A stretch of 64,000 nucleotides of DNA from JANMEB01 sp041745295 (GCA_041745295.1 JBGTJE010000004.1:118750-182749), one strand, 5' to 3'; shown: positions 35,503 through 44,622, counted from the first letter of the stretch. Numbers and translations: made by a program. Notes: generated from the sequence alone by a model not told the origin.

Positions 35503-35604
35503 CGTTTAACGCCAAGCCGTAGGCGCCGGCTCTGGATCGGCGCGGGGCCGGCCCCTGCGGCTTGGCGGAGAACAAAAGCCTGCGCCTTCGGCTTGGCGTT
35601 AAAC
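35503..35604. repeat. Palindromic repeat (CGTTTAACGCC family), compound copy
   Basis: The left arm (35503-35530) is followed by an incomplete right arm ending near 35566 and a second right arm (about 35577-35604, GGCTTGGCGTTAAAC), so the hairpin looks like two nested copies. It lies between the oxidoreductase and msrA genes, and an upstream frame of msrA reads through it. Confidence 0.8.
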
Positions 35605-35651
35605 AATTCCGATATGCCAACCGACGCCCGTCAATAAAGAGGAACCCGTCA

Positions 35652-36311
35652 ATGATCTTTCGTCTCGACAGACAAGTTGCTTTGACAGTCGGTTTGTTTG
35701 CTATTGCGATGAGTTCCCAAGCATTCATCGCGGCACAAGAAGATACCACTCCCGAAACGAAGGAGCCAAAAACCATGCAGGCGATGTTTGGCGGCGGTTG
35801 CTTTTGGTGCGTCGAAGCGATCTTTGATCAACTCAAAGGAGTTCAATCGGTCGATTCTGGATACGCCGGCGGCGCGACGCCCGATCCGACGTACCACGAC
35901 GTCTGCTCGGGCGACACGGGACACGCCGAAGTCATTCGGATCGAATACGACCCGGCGGTGGTTTCGTACGAAAAGTTGCTGGAGGTTTTTTTTAAGACCC
36001 ACGATCCCACGACGCTCAACCGCCAAGGCGCCGACAGCGGAACGCAATATCGCTCGTCGATTTTCTATTTCGACGAGAAGCAAAAATCGACCGCCGAACG
36101 GATCAAGAAATCGCTTGACGAATCTGGCGCCTTCGCCAGTCCGATCGTCACCGAGATCGTCTCGGCGAGCAAGTTCTATCCCGCCGAGGATTATCACCAA
36201 GACTATTTCAACAAGAATCCCGAATCCGGCTATTGCCAATTCGCCATCCGTCCCAAGCTGGACAAGTTCAAGAAAGTTTTCAGCGACAGTCTGAAAACGG
36301 ATGGGAAGTAG
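35652..36311 (+). CDS. msrA: Exported peptide-methionine (S)-S-oxide reductase
   Basis: Repairs oxidised methionine in proteins. The 219-residue protein has the MsrA active site GCFWC (49-53) and the conserved DSGYAGG, GDTGHAEVIRIEYDP, HDPTTLNRQGADSGTQYRS and PAEDYHQDYF. An N-terminal hydrophobic signal peptide (QVALTVGLFAIAMSSQAFIA) directs it out of the cytoplasm, which is less usual than cytoplasmic MsrA. Start ATG 35652 has a good AAAGAGGA site; the frame upstream runs through a palindromic repeat and is rejected. No MsrB domain is fused. Confidence 0.95.
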   Translation: MIFRLDRQVALTVGLFAIAMSSQAFIAAQEDTTPETKEPKTMQAMFGGGCFWCVEAIFDQLKGVQSVDSGYAGGATPDPTYHDVCSGDTGHAEVIRIEYDPAVVSYEKLLEVFFKTHDPTTLNRQGADSGTQYRSSIFYFDEKQKSTAERIKKSLDESGAFASPIVTEIVSASKFYPAEDYHQDYFNKNPESGYCQFAIRPKLDKFKKVFSDSLKTDGK

Positions 36312-36350
36312 GTTTTGTTTTCTCGGGTTTAATCGGCAGCATCATTCTTT

Positions 36351-36480
36351 ACCCCAACGGGGTTTTATCGCAAAGCCCTTGGTCGCGTGCCGCACCCAGG
36401 GTTGGTAAATTCTCAATCCCAAACTACCCCGAAGGGGTTGAATCGACAACTCGCCCTTTGATGGAACCCCTTCAGGGTTC
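36351..36480. repeat. Cluster of CCCC/GGGG palindromes
   Basis: ACCCC-AAC-GGGGT (36351-36363), ACCCC-GAA-GGGGT (36426-36438) and AACCC-N5-GGGTT (36466-36480) fill part of the 373-bp gap after msrA. This is a repeat type I know from planctomycete genomes. Confidence 0.65.
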
Positions 36481-36501
36481 GCTTTCATTATGACGCCTAA
36501 C

Positions 36502-36539
36502 CCAGGTTAACTTCCCGACAAGTCGGGAAGCTAACCTGG
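36502..36539 (+). terminator. Strong hairpin, possible transcription end
   Basis: CCAGGTTA-A-CTTCCCGA, a 4-nt loop, then TCGGGAAG-C-TAACCTGG: a 17-position stem with only one internal mismatch. No T run follows in the 3' direction, so a terminator is possible but not certain. It lies 190 bp after the msrA stop. Confidence 0.5.
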
Positions 36540-36684
36540 ACTTTGAAATTGAACCGCGTTGCGGTAGAGCGGTTAGGACAACAAACTACAATTGATTGTT
36601 TATGCATTCGGCGTCAGTGATAATTCGTGAACGAGATCGAACAAACTTCTAACTGCGTTCATTAAAACTCCTCGGACGGCAGCA

Positions 36685-37779
36685 ATGTGTTTGGACTTCT
36701 TCCTCGCCCAGCACGCGACAATTGCGCCACAATTCCCGCCTAGACAAACGACGTCCATCGTCTCGATCCTATTTCATGTCGGATTGTTATTGCTAGTCAT
36801 CGCGGCTATCGCAAGTCTTTTCATAACGACGCAACGGCGAACGCGATTATTGGATCTCTTGATTTGGCCCGTTATCGTGGCCGCGACAATTACGCTTGCA
36901 ATTCTGTACAAAGGACCCGACGGAACTCTAGCGTTTATTGCCGGGTACGTGATGTTCGTTGTCATGATTTCCGTTAGCGGCTTTGTGCTAGGTCTTGTGC
37001 GTGTCTGTTCGAAATCTGTGCGCAAGTCTCGGGCTGCGTACGTCATATTTTCACTCGTCGCCTTGTGGCTTTTGATTCTGATGCTCCTTCCGGCAACACC
37101 TGCGGTTCGCGAAGCAGCGCGGCGGACTGATTGCAAGAATCAGATGAAGCAAATTGCGATCGCAATGCACGACTGGAATGACGAATTTGGCCGCTTGCCC
37201 GATTTGGCCATCACCGACGGAGACGATCCGCCTCGGACTTGGCGAGTCGATCTGCTTTCGTTCATTGAATCTGATCATGTCCGCAAAAAATACCGGAAAG
37301 ATCGCCGGTGGGACGAGACGGAGAATCTGCCATCGGCAAAGACTTACATGCCGCACTATCGTTGTCCCTCCGTTCATCATGAGCGAAATCACCGCGACGA
37401 ATCCGGGCGATATTTCACGCACTACCTTGCTGTCACCGGACCAAACACGATATTTGCAAACGGCAAGGGGATGAAGCTGGCGGATGTCTCCAGCGGAGAT
37501 GGAACGAGCAAGACTTTACTTCTGGTCGAAGCGAGCGGGCGCAATGTCGTTTGGACCGAACCGCGAGATGCGGATACGTCGATGCAGCCGATGGAAATTA
37601 ATCTGGCGGGGTTGAGCATTTACGATTCGCCTGGGATGCTTTCGACGTATCACCCCGCTGGAGTCAACCTCTCAATGGCCGACGCATCCGTTCATACCGT
37701 TCCTAGAAGAATCGACCCCAAAATCCTCCAAGCGTTGACGACGACGAACGGCAACGATCCCGCAGATCGCGGTTTCTAG
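36685..37779 (+). CDS. DUF1559 domain protein with four-helix membrane N-terminus
   Basis: Protein of 364 residues. From residue 141, VREAARRTDCKNQMKQIAIA and further on LSMADASVHTV are the DUF1559 (SBP_bac_10) signatures. The usual DUF1559 protein begins with a type IV prepilin-like FTLVELLVVIAIIG helix. Here that is replaced by about four membrane segments (24-47, 56-75, 81-106 and 117-137) and no prepilin peptidase site is visible. The last segment directly precedes the conserved region, so the pseudopilin-like head would hang from a polytopic anchor. Function is unknown. Start ATG 36685. Confidence 0.82.
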   Translation: MCLDFFLAQHATIAPQFPPRQTTSIVSILFHVGLLLLVIAAIASLFITTQRRTRLLDLLIWPVIVAATITLAILYKGPDGTLAFIAGYVMFVVMISVSGFVLGLVRVCSKSVRKSRAAYVIFSLVALWLLILMLLPATPAVREAARRTDCKNQMKQIAIAMHDWNDEFGRLPDLAITDGDDPPRTWRVDLLSFIESDHVRKKYRKDRRWDETENLPSAKTYMPHYRCPSVHHERNHRDESGRYFTHYLAVTGPNTIFANGKGMKLADVSSGDGTSKTLLLVEASGRNVVWTEPRDADTSMQPMEINLAGLSIYDSPGMLSTYHPAGVNLSMADASVHTVPRRIDPKILQALTTTNGNDPADRGF

Positions 37780-37911
37780 AATTGAATGCCCGCCGAATCG
37801 GTGACATTGATGGCCCGTAAAGCGGAGAGCGGAATCGAGGAGCCGAGTTCCCTGGAAGGTTCGTGGCTCAGCTGAAGCTTTGCCCCCAAAGGCGGCGAAT
37901 GACAAGGATTT

Positions 37912-38550
37912 GTGAACACACGATGCGCACAACATTTCTTCACGGGGACGATCCACGTGATCGATGATTTTCTCGAACGCTTGTACCGCGATGGCGTCGC
38001 GAATGATGCGCGCGCAATCACTCGCGCCGAGATGATGCTCAATATCACTCCCGCGACCGGCAAGTTTTTGGAAATCCTCGTCGTGGACTCAAAATCAAAA
38101 CGCGTGCTGGAAATCGGCACGTCCAACGGATACTCCACGATCTGGCTCGCCCGGGCGGCCAAGCAAAATTCGGCGACTGTGGTCTCGCTGGACCACAATG
38201 CAAATAAGATTGCAGCCGCCCAGCGAAATCTCGAATCGGCCGGGCTATCCGAATGCGTCGCCCTTCACGCCTGCGACGCTGGAGGGTTTCTGTCCGCAGC
38301 CCAAACAGGTTCGTTCGACTTTCTGTTTCTTGACTCGGACCGGAGCCAGTACGAGAAATGGTGGCCCGATCTGCGGCGCGCCTTGCGTTTTGGAACGCTC
38401 GTCGCAGACAACGCGCTTTCGCACCCCCATGAACTCACTCGATTTAGAGATTTGGTCAATTCGGACCCCGCGCTGGAGTCCGTTGTCCTGCCGATCGGCA
38501 AAGGACAATGGGTCGTACGCGCGAAATGTTTTCCGAATTGCGAATTCTAA
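37912..38550 (+). CDS. Class I SAM-dependent O-methyltransferase
   Basis: Methyltransferase of 212 residues (197 if GTG 37957 is used, which gives the family-like opening VIDDFLERLYRDG). Motif RVLEIGTSNGYSTIWLA binds SAM; the acidic residue of motif II is in VVSLDHNANKI, and FDFLFLDSDRSQYEKWW plus TLVADNALSHPHEL correspond to the metal-binding loops of the catechol O-methyltransferase-like YrrM group. The gene is close to the O-methyltransferase family 3, but the substrate is unknown. Start choice between GTG 37912 and GTG 37957 is open. Confidence 0.85.
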   Translation: MNTRCAQHFFTGTIHVIDDFLERLYRDGVANDARAITRAEMMLNITPATGKFLEILVVDSKSKRVLEIGTSNGYSTIWLARAAKQNSATVVSLDHNANKIAAAQRNLESAGLSECVALHACDAGGFLSAAQTGSFDFLFLDSDRSQYEKWWPDLRRALRFGTLVADNALSHPHELTRFRDLVNSDPALESVVLPIGKGQWVVRAKCFPNCEF

Positions 38551-38840
38551 AAACAAAACGCTTCTTAGCCGCGGAGCGGTGGCGGCGCATAGCCCAACGA
38601 CGGAGCGAAAAACCAGCGGTACCTAATTGATGCTTGGTATGGAGGGAACAGACTACTAGCGGTTTCAAAATCAGTTTTTGCTGAGAAGCCCTGACACAAC
38701 TTATGCCATTCGGCTGAGTCGCGGAATCTAAATTCCATGGACGGAGGAATTGCTGAAAAGAACTGAAAATGGATTTTCGCCTTCGCGGAGCTTTGCCCAA
38801 AAACAGCACTGGCTCTGCCAATGCTCTAAAGGAAAACGTT

Positions 38841-39110
38841 ATGCCAAAGTTTGTGATGGAGCGCGATATTCCCGCTGCGGAAAAATTGACTCCGCAAGAA
38901 CTTCAGGCGATTTCGCAGAAATCGTGCGCGATCCTCCAGAAAATGGGCCCGCAAATCCAATGGCCTCAAAGCTACGTCACCGACAAATTATACTGTATCT
39001 ATATCGCCCCCGACGAGGCAGAGGTGCGGCAACACGCCCAGCAGGGTGGATTTCCTGCCAACAAGATTGCCCGGAGTCGCACAGTCATCGACCCGACGAG
39101 GGCCGGGTAA
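38841..39110 (+). CDS. DUF4242 domain protein
   Basis: Small protein of 89 residues that corresponds to DUF4242: MPKFVMERDIPAAEKLTPQE, IQWPQSYVTDKLYCIYIAPDE and the ending QHAQQGGFPANKIARSRTVI. The family is a ferredoxin-like alpha-beta fold found widely in bacteria, with proposed nickel-binding members; no function is established here. ATG 38841 is preceded by AAAGGA 8 bases upstream. A longer frame from 38769 runs through the end of a palindromic repeat and is rejected. It starts a run of three small plus-strand genes. Confidence 0.85.
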   Translation: MPKFVMERDIPAAEKLTPQELQAISQKSCAILQKMGPQIQWPQSYVTDKLYCIYIAPDEAEVRQHAQQGGFPANKIARSRTVIDPTRAG

Positions 39111-39175
39111 AGGACGGATTATTTGCTGAATGAACGTGGGCGCGTTAGGCGGGGGACTCAATCCTTGTCACAAGG

Positions 39176-40006
39176 ATGCCGATGAACCATTTGGCTTCGC
39201 AACGAATCGCCGCCAGGCCCTTCGAAGACTCAGGGCGTGCCTCCCGAAACGGCGAAAACAGTGCGTCTGTCACTCCATTTCTGACGGCCCAGTGGCGGCA
39301 TTTGGCGATGCTGAACTTCGAAGTCGACCCAGATGTATTACAGCCATACGTTCCGGCGGGAACGGAGTTGGATGACTGGTGCGGGCGAATACTGATAAGT
39401 GTTGTGGGATTTCGCTTTCTTGATACGCGTGTATGCGGATGGTCGATTCCGTTTCATCGCAACTTCGACGAAGTCAACTTACGGTTCTACGTCCGGCGAA
39501 AAAACAATGGCGCTTGGCGGCGGGGGGTCGTGTTCGTCAAGGAATTGGCGCCACGCCGCGCAATCGCTTGGGTCGCGCGCGCGGTCTATGGCGAGAATTA
39601 CGTCGTACTGCCCTTGAGCCACCAAATTCACGAGGGCCAACGGGAAAAGGCCGACGAGCTAAATGTCTCGTACCACTGGCGGTTCTTGGGGCGGGAAAAC
39701 TTCGTCCGCGTGTCCGTGCGTGGCGAGCCACGTAAGATCGAAGCGGGGAGCGAGGAAGAATTCATTACCGAGCATTACTGGGGCTACACGCGCCGCCGAA
39801 AAGGCCCCTCGCTGGAGTACCAAGTCGCACATCCAGCTTGGCGCGTCTGGAGCGCGAACGAATCCCAGCTCGATTGCGACGTGGTGCGGCTTTATGGACG
39901 CCAATTCGCAGAATCCCTGCAGGCGCCCCCAAGCTCGGCGTTTCTGGTCGATGGATCGGAGGTCACGGTTTTCCAACGAAGGTCACTGGTGCTTTCCCAA
40001 GGATAA
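39176..40006 (+). CDS. DUF2071 (YqjF-like) family protein
   Basis: Protein of 276 residues of unknown function. The family signature WRHLAMLNFEVDPDVLQPYV, then VGFRFLDTRVCGWSIPFHRNFDEVNLRFYV and GVVFVKELAPRRAIAWVA and the C-terminal AHPAWRVW match DUF2071. The family is uncharacterised; a beta-sandwich binding fold is predicted. There is no signal peptide. Possible starts are ATG 39176 and ATG 39182; the first 30 residues are not conserved. It follows the DUF4242 gene by 65 bp and precedes a DCC protein. Confidence 0.85.
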   Translation: MPMNHLASQRIAARPFEDSGRASRNGENSASVTPFLTAQWRHLAMLNFEVDPDVLQPYVPAGTELDDWCGRILISVVGFRFLDTRVCGWSIPFHRNFDEVNLRFYVRRKNNGAWRRGVVFVKELAPRRAIAWVARAVYGENYVVLPLSHQIHEGQREKADELNVSYHWRFLGRENFVRVSVRGEPRKIEAGSEEEFITEHYWGYTRRRKGPSLEYQVAHPAWRVWSANESQLDCDVVRLYGRQFAESLQAPPSSAFLVDGSEVTVFQRRSLVLSQG

Positions 40007-40158
40007 GAAAAAGGATGACACAAACAATCATGCATAATAATTGTCCCTAAGTTTCGTGTGCGTCCCACGCCCTTCGATGACTCAGGGATGTGCCACCCGA
40101 GAACAAAGACTAGCCCAAGACTATTCTGTGACGATGCCCTGGCGACGGAAAATACGCA

Positions 40159-40575
40159 ATGATTCAATTGACGAAACCGGCGGGCTGGTTGTTTTACGAT
40201 GATTCGTGTGGCTTCTGCCGGCGTTTGGTTCATTTTTTTGAAACGACGCTCACTAAGCGGGGCTTTGTTCTGGCGTCACTACAGAGCGAGTGGGCTCAAC
40301 AGAAGCTCAACCTTCCTGACGATGAAATGTTGGTGGATTTGAGACTTCTTCTCGCCAGCGGCGACCAAGTCCGTGGAGCAAACGCCTATCGCTATTTGAT
40401 GCGCCGGATCTGGTGGGCCTATCCGCTGTATTTGATTTCGATTGCGCCGCTTTTTCGCCGCATATTCGATTGGAGCTATCGCACGTTTGCCACCAATCGA
40501 TTTCGGATTTCGAGGGCTTGCGGACTTCCATCAGTCGACGCTCCGGAAATGATCGGCTGCCACCGAAAGGATTGA
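40159..40575 (+). CDS. Thiol-disulfide oxidoreductase DCC family protein (DUF393)
   Basis: Protein of 138 residues with the motif YDDSCGFCRRLVHF near residue 13, in which DxxCxxC defines the DCC family, followed by GFVLASLQSEWA and IWWAYPLYLISIAPLFRRIFDW. A thioredoxin-like redox role is assigned to the family from its motif. ATG at 40159. The gene lies 152 bp after the DUF2071 gene and 101 bp before purL. Confidence 0.85.
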   Translation: MIQLTKPAGWLFYDDSCGFCRRLVHFFETTLTKRGFVLASLQSEWAQQKLNLPDDEMLVDLRLLLASGDQVRGANAYRYLMRRIWWAYPLYLISIAPLFRRIFDWSYRTFATNRFRISRACGLPSVDAPEMIGCHRKD

Positions 40576-40676
40576 CCGCTGAGCCCGAAATTGTTTGCCC
40601 GCACGTTTGTTTCCGCATCCCCTGTCGATGAATGCTTGGGCGCGCTAAAATCGTATGCCCAAGGGAAACGGATGTT

Positions 40677-43600
40677 ATGAACAACGCTTCAGCCGAAGTT
40701 GCTCCATTGGCGGACTCCAACAAAAAATCCTCATCGGAATCGATTGTTTGGCAAGTCGAAATTACTCCGCGCGCGGGTCTGGCCGATCGGATTGGCGATA
40801 AAGTCCATTCCGAGGTGCGTGATGCGTATGGTCCCGCCAATTTGCGGATTGCCGGAGCACGCGGATTCTTGGTTCAATCGTCCGAGTCACTTTCCGAAGT
40901 TACCCGGGCCGTCGAGCACATTCTGGTCGATTCGATCGTCGAACAATACCGCATCCTCGACGCCGACGGTGCCGTGCGCGAGTCGTTCAGCGCCCTGGGT
41001 GGGTCTCCCAGCGCTGTGCGCGGGTCTCCTGACCCCGCACAATCCACGATCGTCCACGTCCTCTTGAAACCCGGCGTCACCGATCCCGAGGCCGACAGCG
41101 CGCGAGAAGCATTACAAGAATTCGGTCTAGCCGTCGACGCGGTCCGCACTTTTCGCAAGTACTGGATTCAGCCGCTTTCGCCCGAAGAAGTGCGAATTTC
41201 TTTCCAGAAGTTCTTGGCCAACGATTCCATCGAGCAAGTGATCGCAGGACCGTTGGTCTTGCGCAGCATCGACATCGGCAGCGATTACGAATTTCAACTG
41301 CAAATCGTTCCGCTTCTGTCCGCCGATGCCGCTCAACTGCAGCTGATCAACGAGCGCGGGCAGCTCAGCCTTTCGGCGGCGGAAATGGCGACGATCCAAC
41401 AACATTTTCGCGAATTAGGCCGCGATCCGACCGATGCCGAATTGGAGACAATCGCGCAGACCTGGAGCGAGCATTGCAGCCACAAGACGCTGGCTGGGGC
41501 GATCGATTATCGCGACGAGAATGGCGTTCGAGCTTTTGACAACATGTTGAAGGAGACTATTTTCGCCGCGACCAAGTCGATCCGCGAACAGTTGGCGGAA
41601 CGCGATTGGTGTGTGAGTGTGTTCCGCGACAACTCCGGCGTGGTGAAGTTCGACGATCAGCTCAACGTGGCTTTCAAAGTCGAAACGCACAATCGTCCGT
41701 CAGCCCTGGAACCCTACGGCGGAGCGAACACGGGCGTGGGGGGCGTGATCCGCGATATCTTGGGGACCGGGATGGGGGCCAAGCCGATTTGCAGCACGGA
41801 CGTGTTTTGCTTCGCGCCTCCCGATTTGCGGTCGGAGGACTTGCCCGCAAACGTGCTTCATCCGCGGAGGATTATGAAGGGGGTCGTTGCCGGCGTTCGC
41901 GATTATGGAAACCGAATGGGAATTCCGACCGTTAACGGGGCGATTTGCTTTGATCGACGTTATGTCGGCAACCCGCTCGTGTTTTGCGGGAGCGTCGGAA
42001 TCTTGCCAACGGACAAGTCCTTCAAGCAGACAAAGCCGAACGACTTAATCGTCGCCCTGGGAGGACGCACGGGTCGCGACGGCATCCACGGCGCGACGTT
42101 TAGCTCGGCCGAGTTGCACGAGCACAGCGAAATGACGTCAGGCGGCGCGGTCCAGATCGGCAACGCGATCACCGAAAAAATGCTCCACGATGTCCTGCTG
42201 CAAGCCCGCGACGAGGGCTTATTCAACGCGGTGACCGACTGTGGGGCAGGGGGCTTTTCCAGTGCGGTCGGCGAAATGGGCGAAGAGATCGGAGCCGAAG
42301 TTTGGCTGGAAAAGGTTCCGCTCAAATATCGCGGCTTGTCATATACCGAAATTTGGATCTCGGAAGCTCAAGAGCGGATGGTGCTGGCCGTTTCGCCCGA
42401 CCAATGGCCGCGCCTGAAGACTCTCAGCGAAAGCGAGGGCGTCGAAGTTACGGTCATCGGCCAGTTCAAGCCGACCGGTCGTTTGACTCTGACATATGAT
42501 ACGAATCAAGTCGCGGACTTGGCGATGGACTTTTTGCACGGCGGTCGCCCCAAGGTCCGCCGGGCGGCGGCATACAACCCACCCGCGATTGCGACGATCG
42601 ATCCGAGCGACTTGGAATCTGTGGATTCCAACCAAGCGCTGCTCGATATCCTCGGCAGCTTTAATGTGGCCAGCAAGCACTGGGTTATTCGCCAATACGA
42701 TCATGAAGTCCAAGGCTGCAGCGTAATCAAACCGTTGGTGGGAGCCGATTGCGACGGCCCTGGTGACGCGGCCGTGCTGCGCCCGCGATTTGATTCTTGG
42801 CGTGGACTGGTCATTGCGTGCGGGCTGAATCCGCATTACGGCGACTTGGATCCTTATCACATGGCAGCCAGCGCTATCGACGAAGCCATCCGCAACTGTG
42901 TGGCGGTGGGCGCCGACCCCGCTAGAATCGCGATCTTGGACAACTTTTGCTGGGGGCGAACGGATCGACCGGAAACGCTCGGCTCGCTCGTTCGCGCGGC
43001 CCTTGCGTGTCATGATCTGGCGATCGAAATGAAAACGCCGTTTATCAGCGGCAAAGATAGTTTGCACAACGAATTCAAATTCAAGGACGCCATGGGGCGA
43101 CAACAATCGATCTCGATCCCGGGAACATTGCTGATCAGTGCGATTGGGCAAGTGGACGATGTTCGTCGTTGCGTGACGATGGATTTCAAGCGACCAGGGA
43201 GCTCGATTTTTCTGCTTGGGGAAACGGGAGCGCATTTGGGTGGATCGCATCTAGGGCTTGTATTGGGCTTGCATGGCGGACAGGCTCCCACCGTGGATGG
43301 CTCCTTGGCGCGGCAAACATTCGCCCAGCTACATCGCGCGATTCAAAGCTCGCTGATTCGGTCCTGCCATGATTTAAGCGAAGGCGGTTTAGCCGTCGCC
43401 TTGGCGGAAATGGCCTTCGCCGGAGATTGCGGGGCGATTGTCGATATTGCGGACCTCTCGCTGGCCGACGCGGAGACGCCATTGAACTGCCTCGACATCG
43501 TGCGGTTGTTTTCAGAAAGCAACTCACGATTCTTGGTCGAAGTCGAGGCCGCGCGCGAATCGGAATTTGTCGGTGCCATGCAGGGAATATCGCTCGTACG

Positions 43601-43718
43601 ATTGGGCCAAGTCACGGATAGTGGCACACTCGTCGTGCGAAACGGCAAGCGTGTGCTCATCAATTCGTCGGTCGAACAGTTAAAACGGGCCTGGCAGTCA
43701 CCATTGGATTGGAGTTAA
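40677..43718 (+). CDS. purL: Phosphoribosylformylglycinamidine synthase, PurL with PurS-like N-terminal domains
   Basis: Fourth step of purine synthesis, ATP-dependent conversion of FGAR to FGAM. The 1013-residue chain has the PurL core (AQTWSEHCSHKTLAGAI, FKVETHNRPSALEPYGGANTG, AGVRDYGNRMGIPTVNG, HDLSEGGLAVALAEM) but begins with two domains of PurS type: WQVEITPRAGLADRIGD and IVHVLLKPGVTDPEADSA. This gives a PurS-PurL fusion intermediate between small PurL (about 740 residues) and the large 1300-residue enzyme. The linker of the two PurS-like domains (SALGGSPSAVRGSPDPA) comes from a palindromic repeat. purQ follows 13 bp downstream, so the glutaminase comes from a separate subunit. ATG 40677. 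Confidence 0.93.
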   Translation: MNNASAEVAPLADSNKKSSSESIVWQVEITPRAGLADRIGDKVHSEVRDAYGPANLRIAGARGFLVQSSESLSEVTRAVEHILVDSIVEQYRILDADGAVRESFSALGGSPSAVRGSPDPAQSTIVHVLLKPGVTDPEADSAREALQEFGLAVDAVRTFRKYWIQPLSPEEVRISFQKFLANDSIEQVIAGPLVLRSIDIGSDYEFQLQIVPLLSADAAQLQLINERGQLSLSAAEMATIQQHFRELGRDPTDAELETIAQTWSEHCSHKTLAGAIDYRDENGVRAFDNMLKETIFAATKSIREQLAERDWCVSVFRDNSGVVKFDDQLNVAFKVETHNRPSALEPYGGANTGVGGVIRDILGTGMGAKPICSTDVFCFAPPDLRSEDLPANVLHPRRIMKGVVAGVRDYGNRMGIPTVNGAICFDRRYVGNPLVFCGSVGILPTDKSFKQTKPNDLIVALGGRTGRDGIHGATFSSAELHEHSEMTSGGAVQIGNAITEKMLHDVLLQARDEGLFNAVTDCGAGGFSSAVGEMGEEIGAEVWLEKVPLKYRGLSYTEIWISEAQERMVLAVSPDQWPRLKTLSESEGVEVTVIGQFKPTGRLTLTYDTNQVADLAMDFLHGGRPKVRRAAAYNPPAIATIDPSDLESVDSNQALLDILGSFNVASKHWVIRQYDHEVQGCSVIKPLVGADCDGPGDAAVLRPRFDSWRGLVIACGLNPHYGDLDPYHMAASAIDEAIRNCVAVGADPARIAILDNFCWGRTDRPETLGSLVRAALACHDLAIEMKTPFISGKDSLHNEFKFKDAMGRQQSISIPGTLLISAIGQVDDVRRCVTMDFKRPGSSIFLLGETGAHLGGSHLGLVLGLHGGQAPTVDGSLARQTFAQLHRAIQSSLIRSCHDLSEGGLAVALAEMAFAGDCGAIVDIADLSLADAETPLNCLDIVRLFSESNSRFLVEVEAARESEFVGAMQGISLVRLGQVTDSGTLVVRNGKRVLINSSVEQLKRAWQSPLDWS
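41020..41038. repeat. Palindrome inside purL
   Basis: GCGGGT-CTCCT-GACCCCGC stem within the coding sequence of purL, in the linker between the two PurS-like domains. It resembles short GGGTCTCCTGACCC repeats that I know from planctomycete genomes. Confidence 0.6.
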
Positions 43719-43731
43719 GCAAAGGACAACC

Positions 43732-44622
43732 ATGGCCAAACCCACGGTCCTCGTTTTGCGAGCGCCGGGAACCAATTGCGATCTCGAAACGGCGCACGCG
43801 TTTGAGATGGCGGGTGGGCAAACCGAGCGGATCCACGTCAACCAACTCTTGGACGATGGCGACGTGCTGCAGCGCTTTCAAATCCTGTGCCTACCGGGCG
43901 GCTTCAGCTATGGAGACGATGTCGCAGCCGGTAAAGTCCTGGGGGCCAAGATTCAGCATCACTTGTTCGAACAATTGCGCGAGTTTCATGCCGACGGCAA
44001 ATTGTTGTTGGGAATTTGCAACGGATTTCAAGTCTTGCTCAAATGCGGGCTACTGTTTGCGGACCCGACAGCGGCGGCACCTGCGACCTTAACGTGGAAC
44101 GATCACGGCCGCTACGAAGCTCGTTGGGTGACTCTGCAAACTGAATCGGATCGCTGCGTTTTTTTGCGCGACGTGAAGGAAATGTACTTGCCCGTCGCCC
44201 ACGCTGAAGGCAAGTTCGTAACGCGCGACGCCGAAACGATGGAGCAATTGGAATCCAACGGCCAACTCGCGCTTCGCTACGTTGTTCCGGTTCGTGGTCA
44301 GGTGGCACGCTCTGAGTCTTCGAAGCGCGTGGTGACATCTTCAACAAGGACTGCAGAAACATTGTTTCCGGTTGCCGAGAAGGGTAACTCGGCAGATTCC
44401 GGGTCTGATCCGGAAAACTGGATTCCATTTCCCTTTAACCCGAACGGCTCGCAGGAGGCCGTTGCGGGCTTATGCGATCCGACGGGACGCGCGTTTGGTT
44501 TGATGCCTCATCCCGAACGCTTCGTCCAGCCGACTCAGCATCCGCGCTGGACGCGCGACGGGTTGCAACCCGTTGGCGACGGCCTGCGAATCTTCCAAAA
44601 CGCAGTCGAGTATTTTGCGTGA
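43732..44622 (+). CDS. purQ: Phosphoribosylformylglycinamidine synthase, glutaminase subunit PurQ
   Basis: Class I glutamine amidotransferase that supplies ammonia to PurL. The nucleophile lies in LLGICNGFQVLLKCG (Cys of GICNG), with LPGGFSYGDDVAAGKVLG in the N-terminal half and the catalytic His-Glu of LMPHPERFVQ. At 296 residues it is longer than usual (about 225-270). Between QLALRYVVPVRG and NPNGSQEAVAGLCDPTGRAF there is an insertion of about 45 residues (from RSESSKRVVTSS to NSADSGSDPENW). Its DNA (about 44,300-44,430) carries repeat-like sequence, for example GTGGCACGCTCTGAG. AAAGGA precedes the ATG; purL ends 13 bp upstream. Confidence 0.94.
   Translation: MAKPTVLVLRAPGTNCDLETAHAFEMAGGQTERIHVNQLLDDGDVLQRFQILCLPGGFSYGDDVAAGKVLGAKIQHHLFEQLREFHADGKLLLGICNGFQVLLKCGLLFADPTAAAPATLTWNDHGRYEARWVTLQTESDRCVFLRDVKEMYLPVAHAEGKFVTRDAETMEQLESNGQLALRYVVPVRGQVARSESSKRVVTSSTRTAETLFPVAEKGNSADSGSDPENWIPFPFNPNGSQEAVAGLCDPTGRAFGLMPHPERFVQPTQHPRWTRDGLQPVGDGLRIFQNAVEYFA

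Noticed and set aside
35562..35651. Longer msrA start
   Set aside because: The extension is encoded by the palindromic repeat and lacks similarity; ATG 35652 has a good ribosome binding site and begins a signal peptide.
38769..38840. Longer start of the DUF4242 protein
   Set aside because: The extra residues come from a GTGCCACTGGC repeat fragment; ATG 38841 has AAAGGA and matches the family start.
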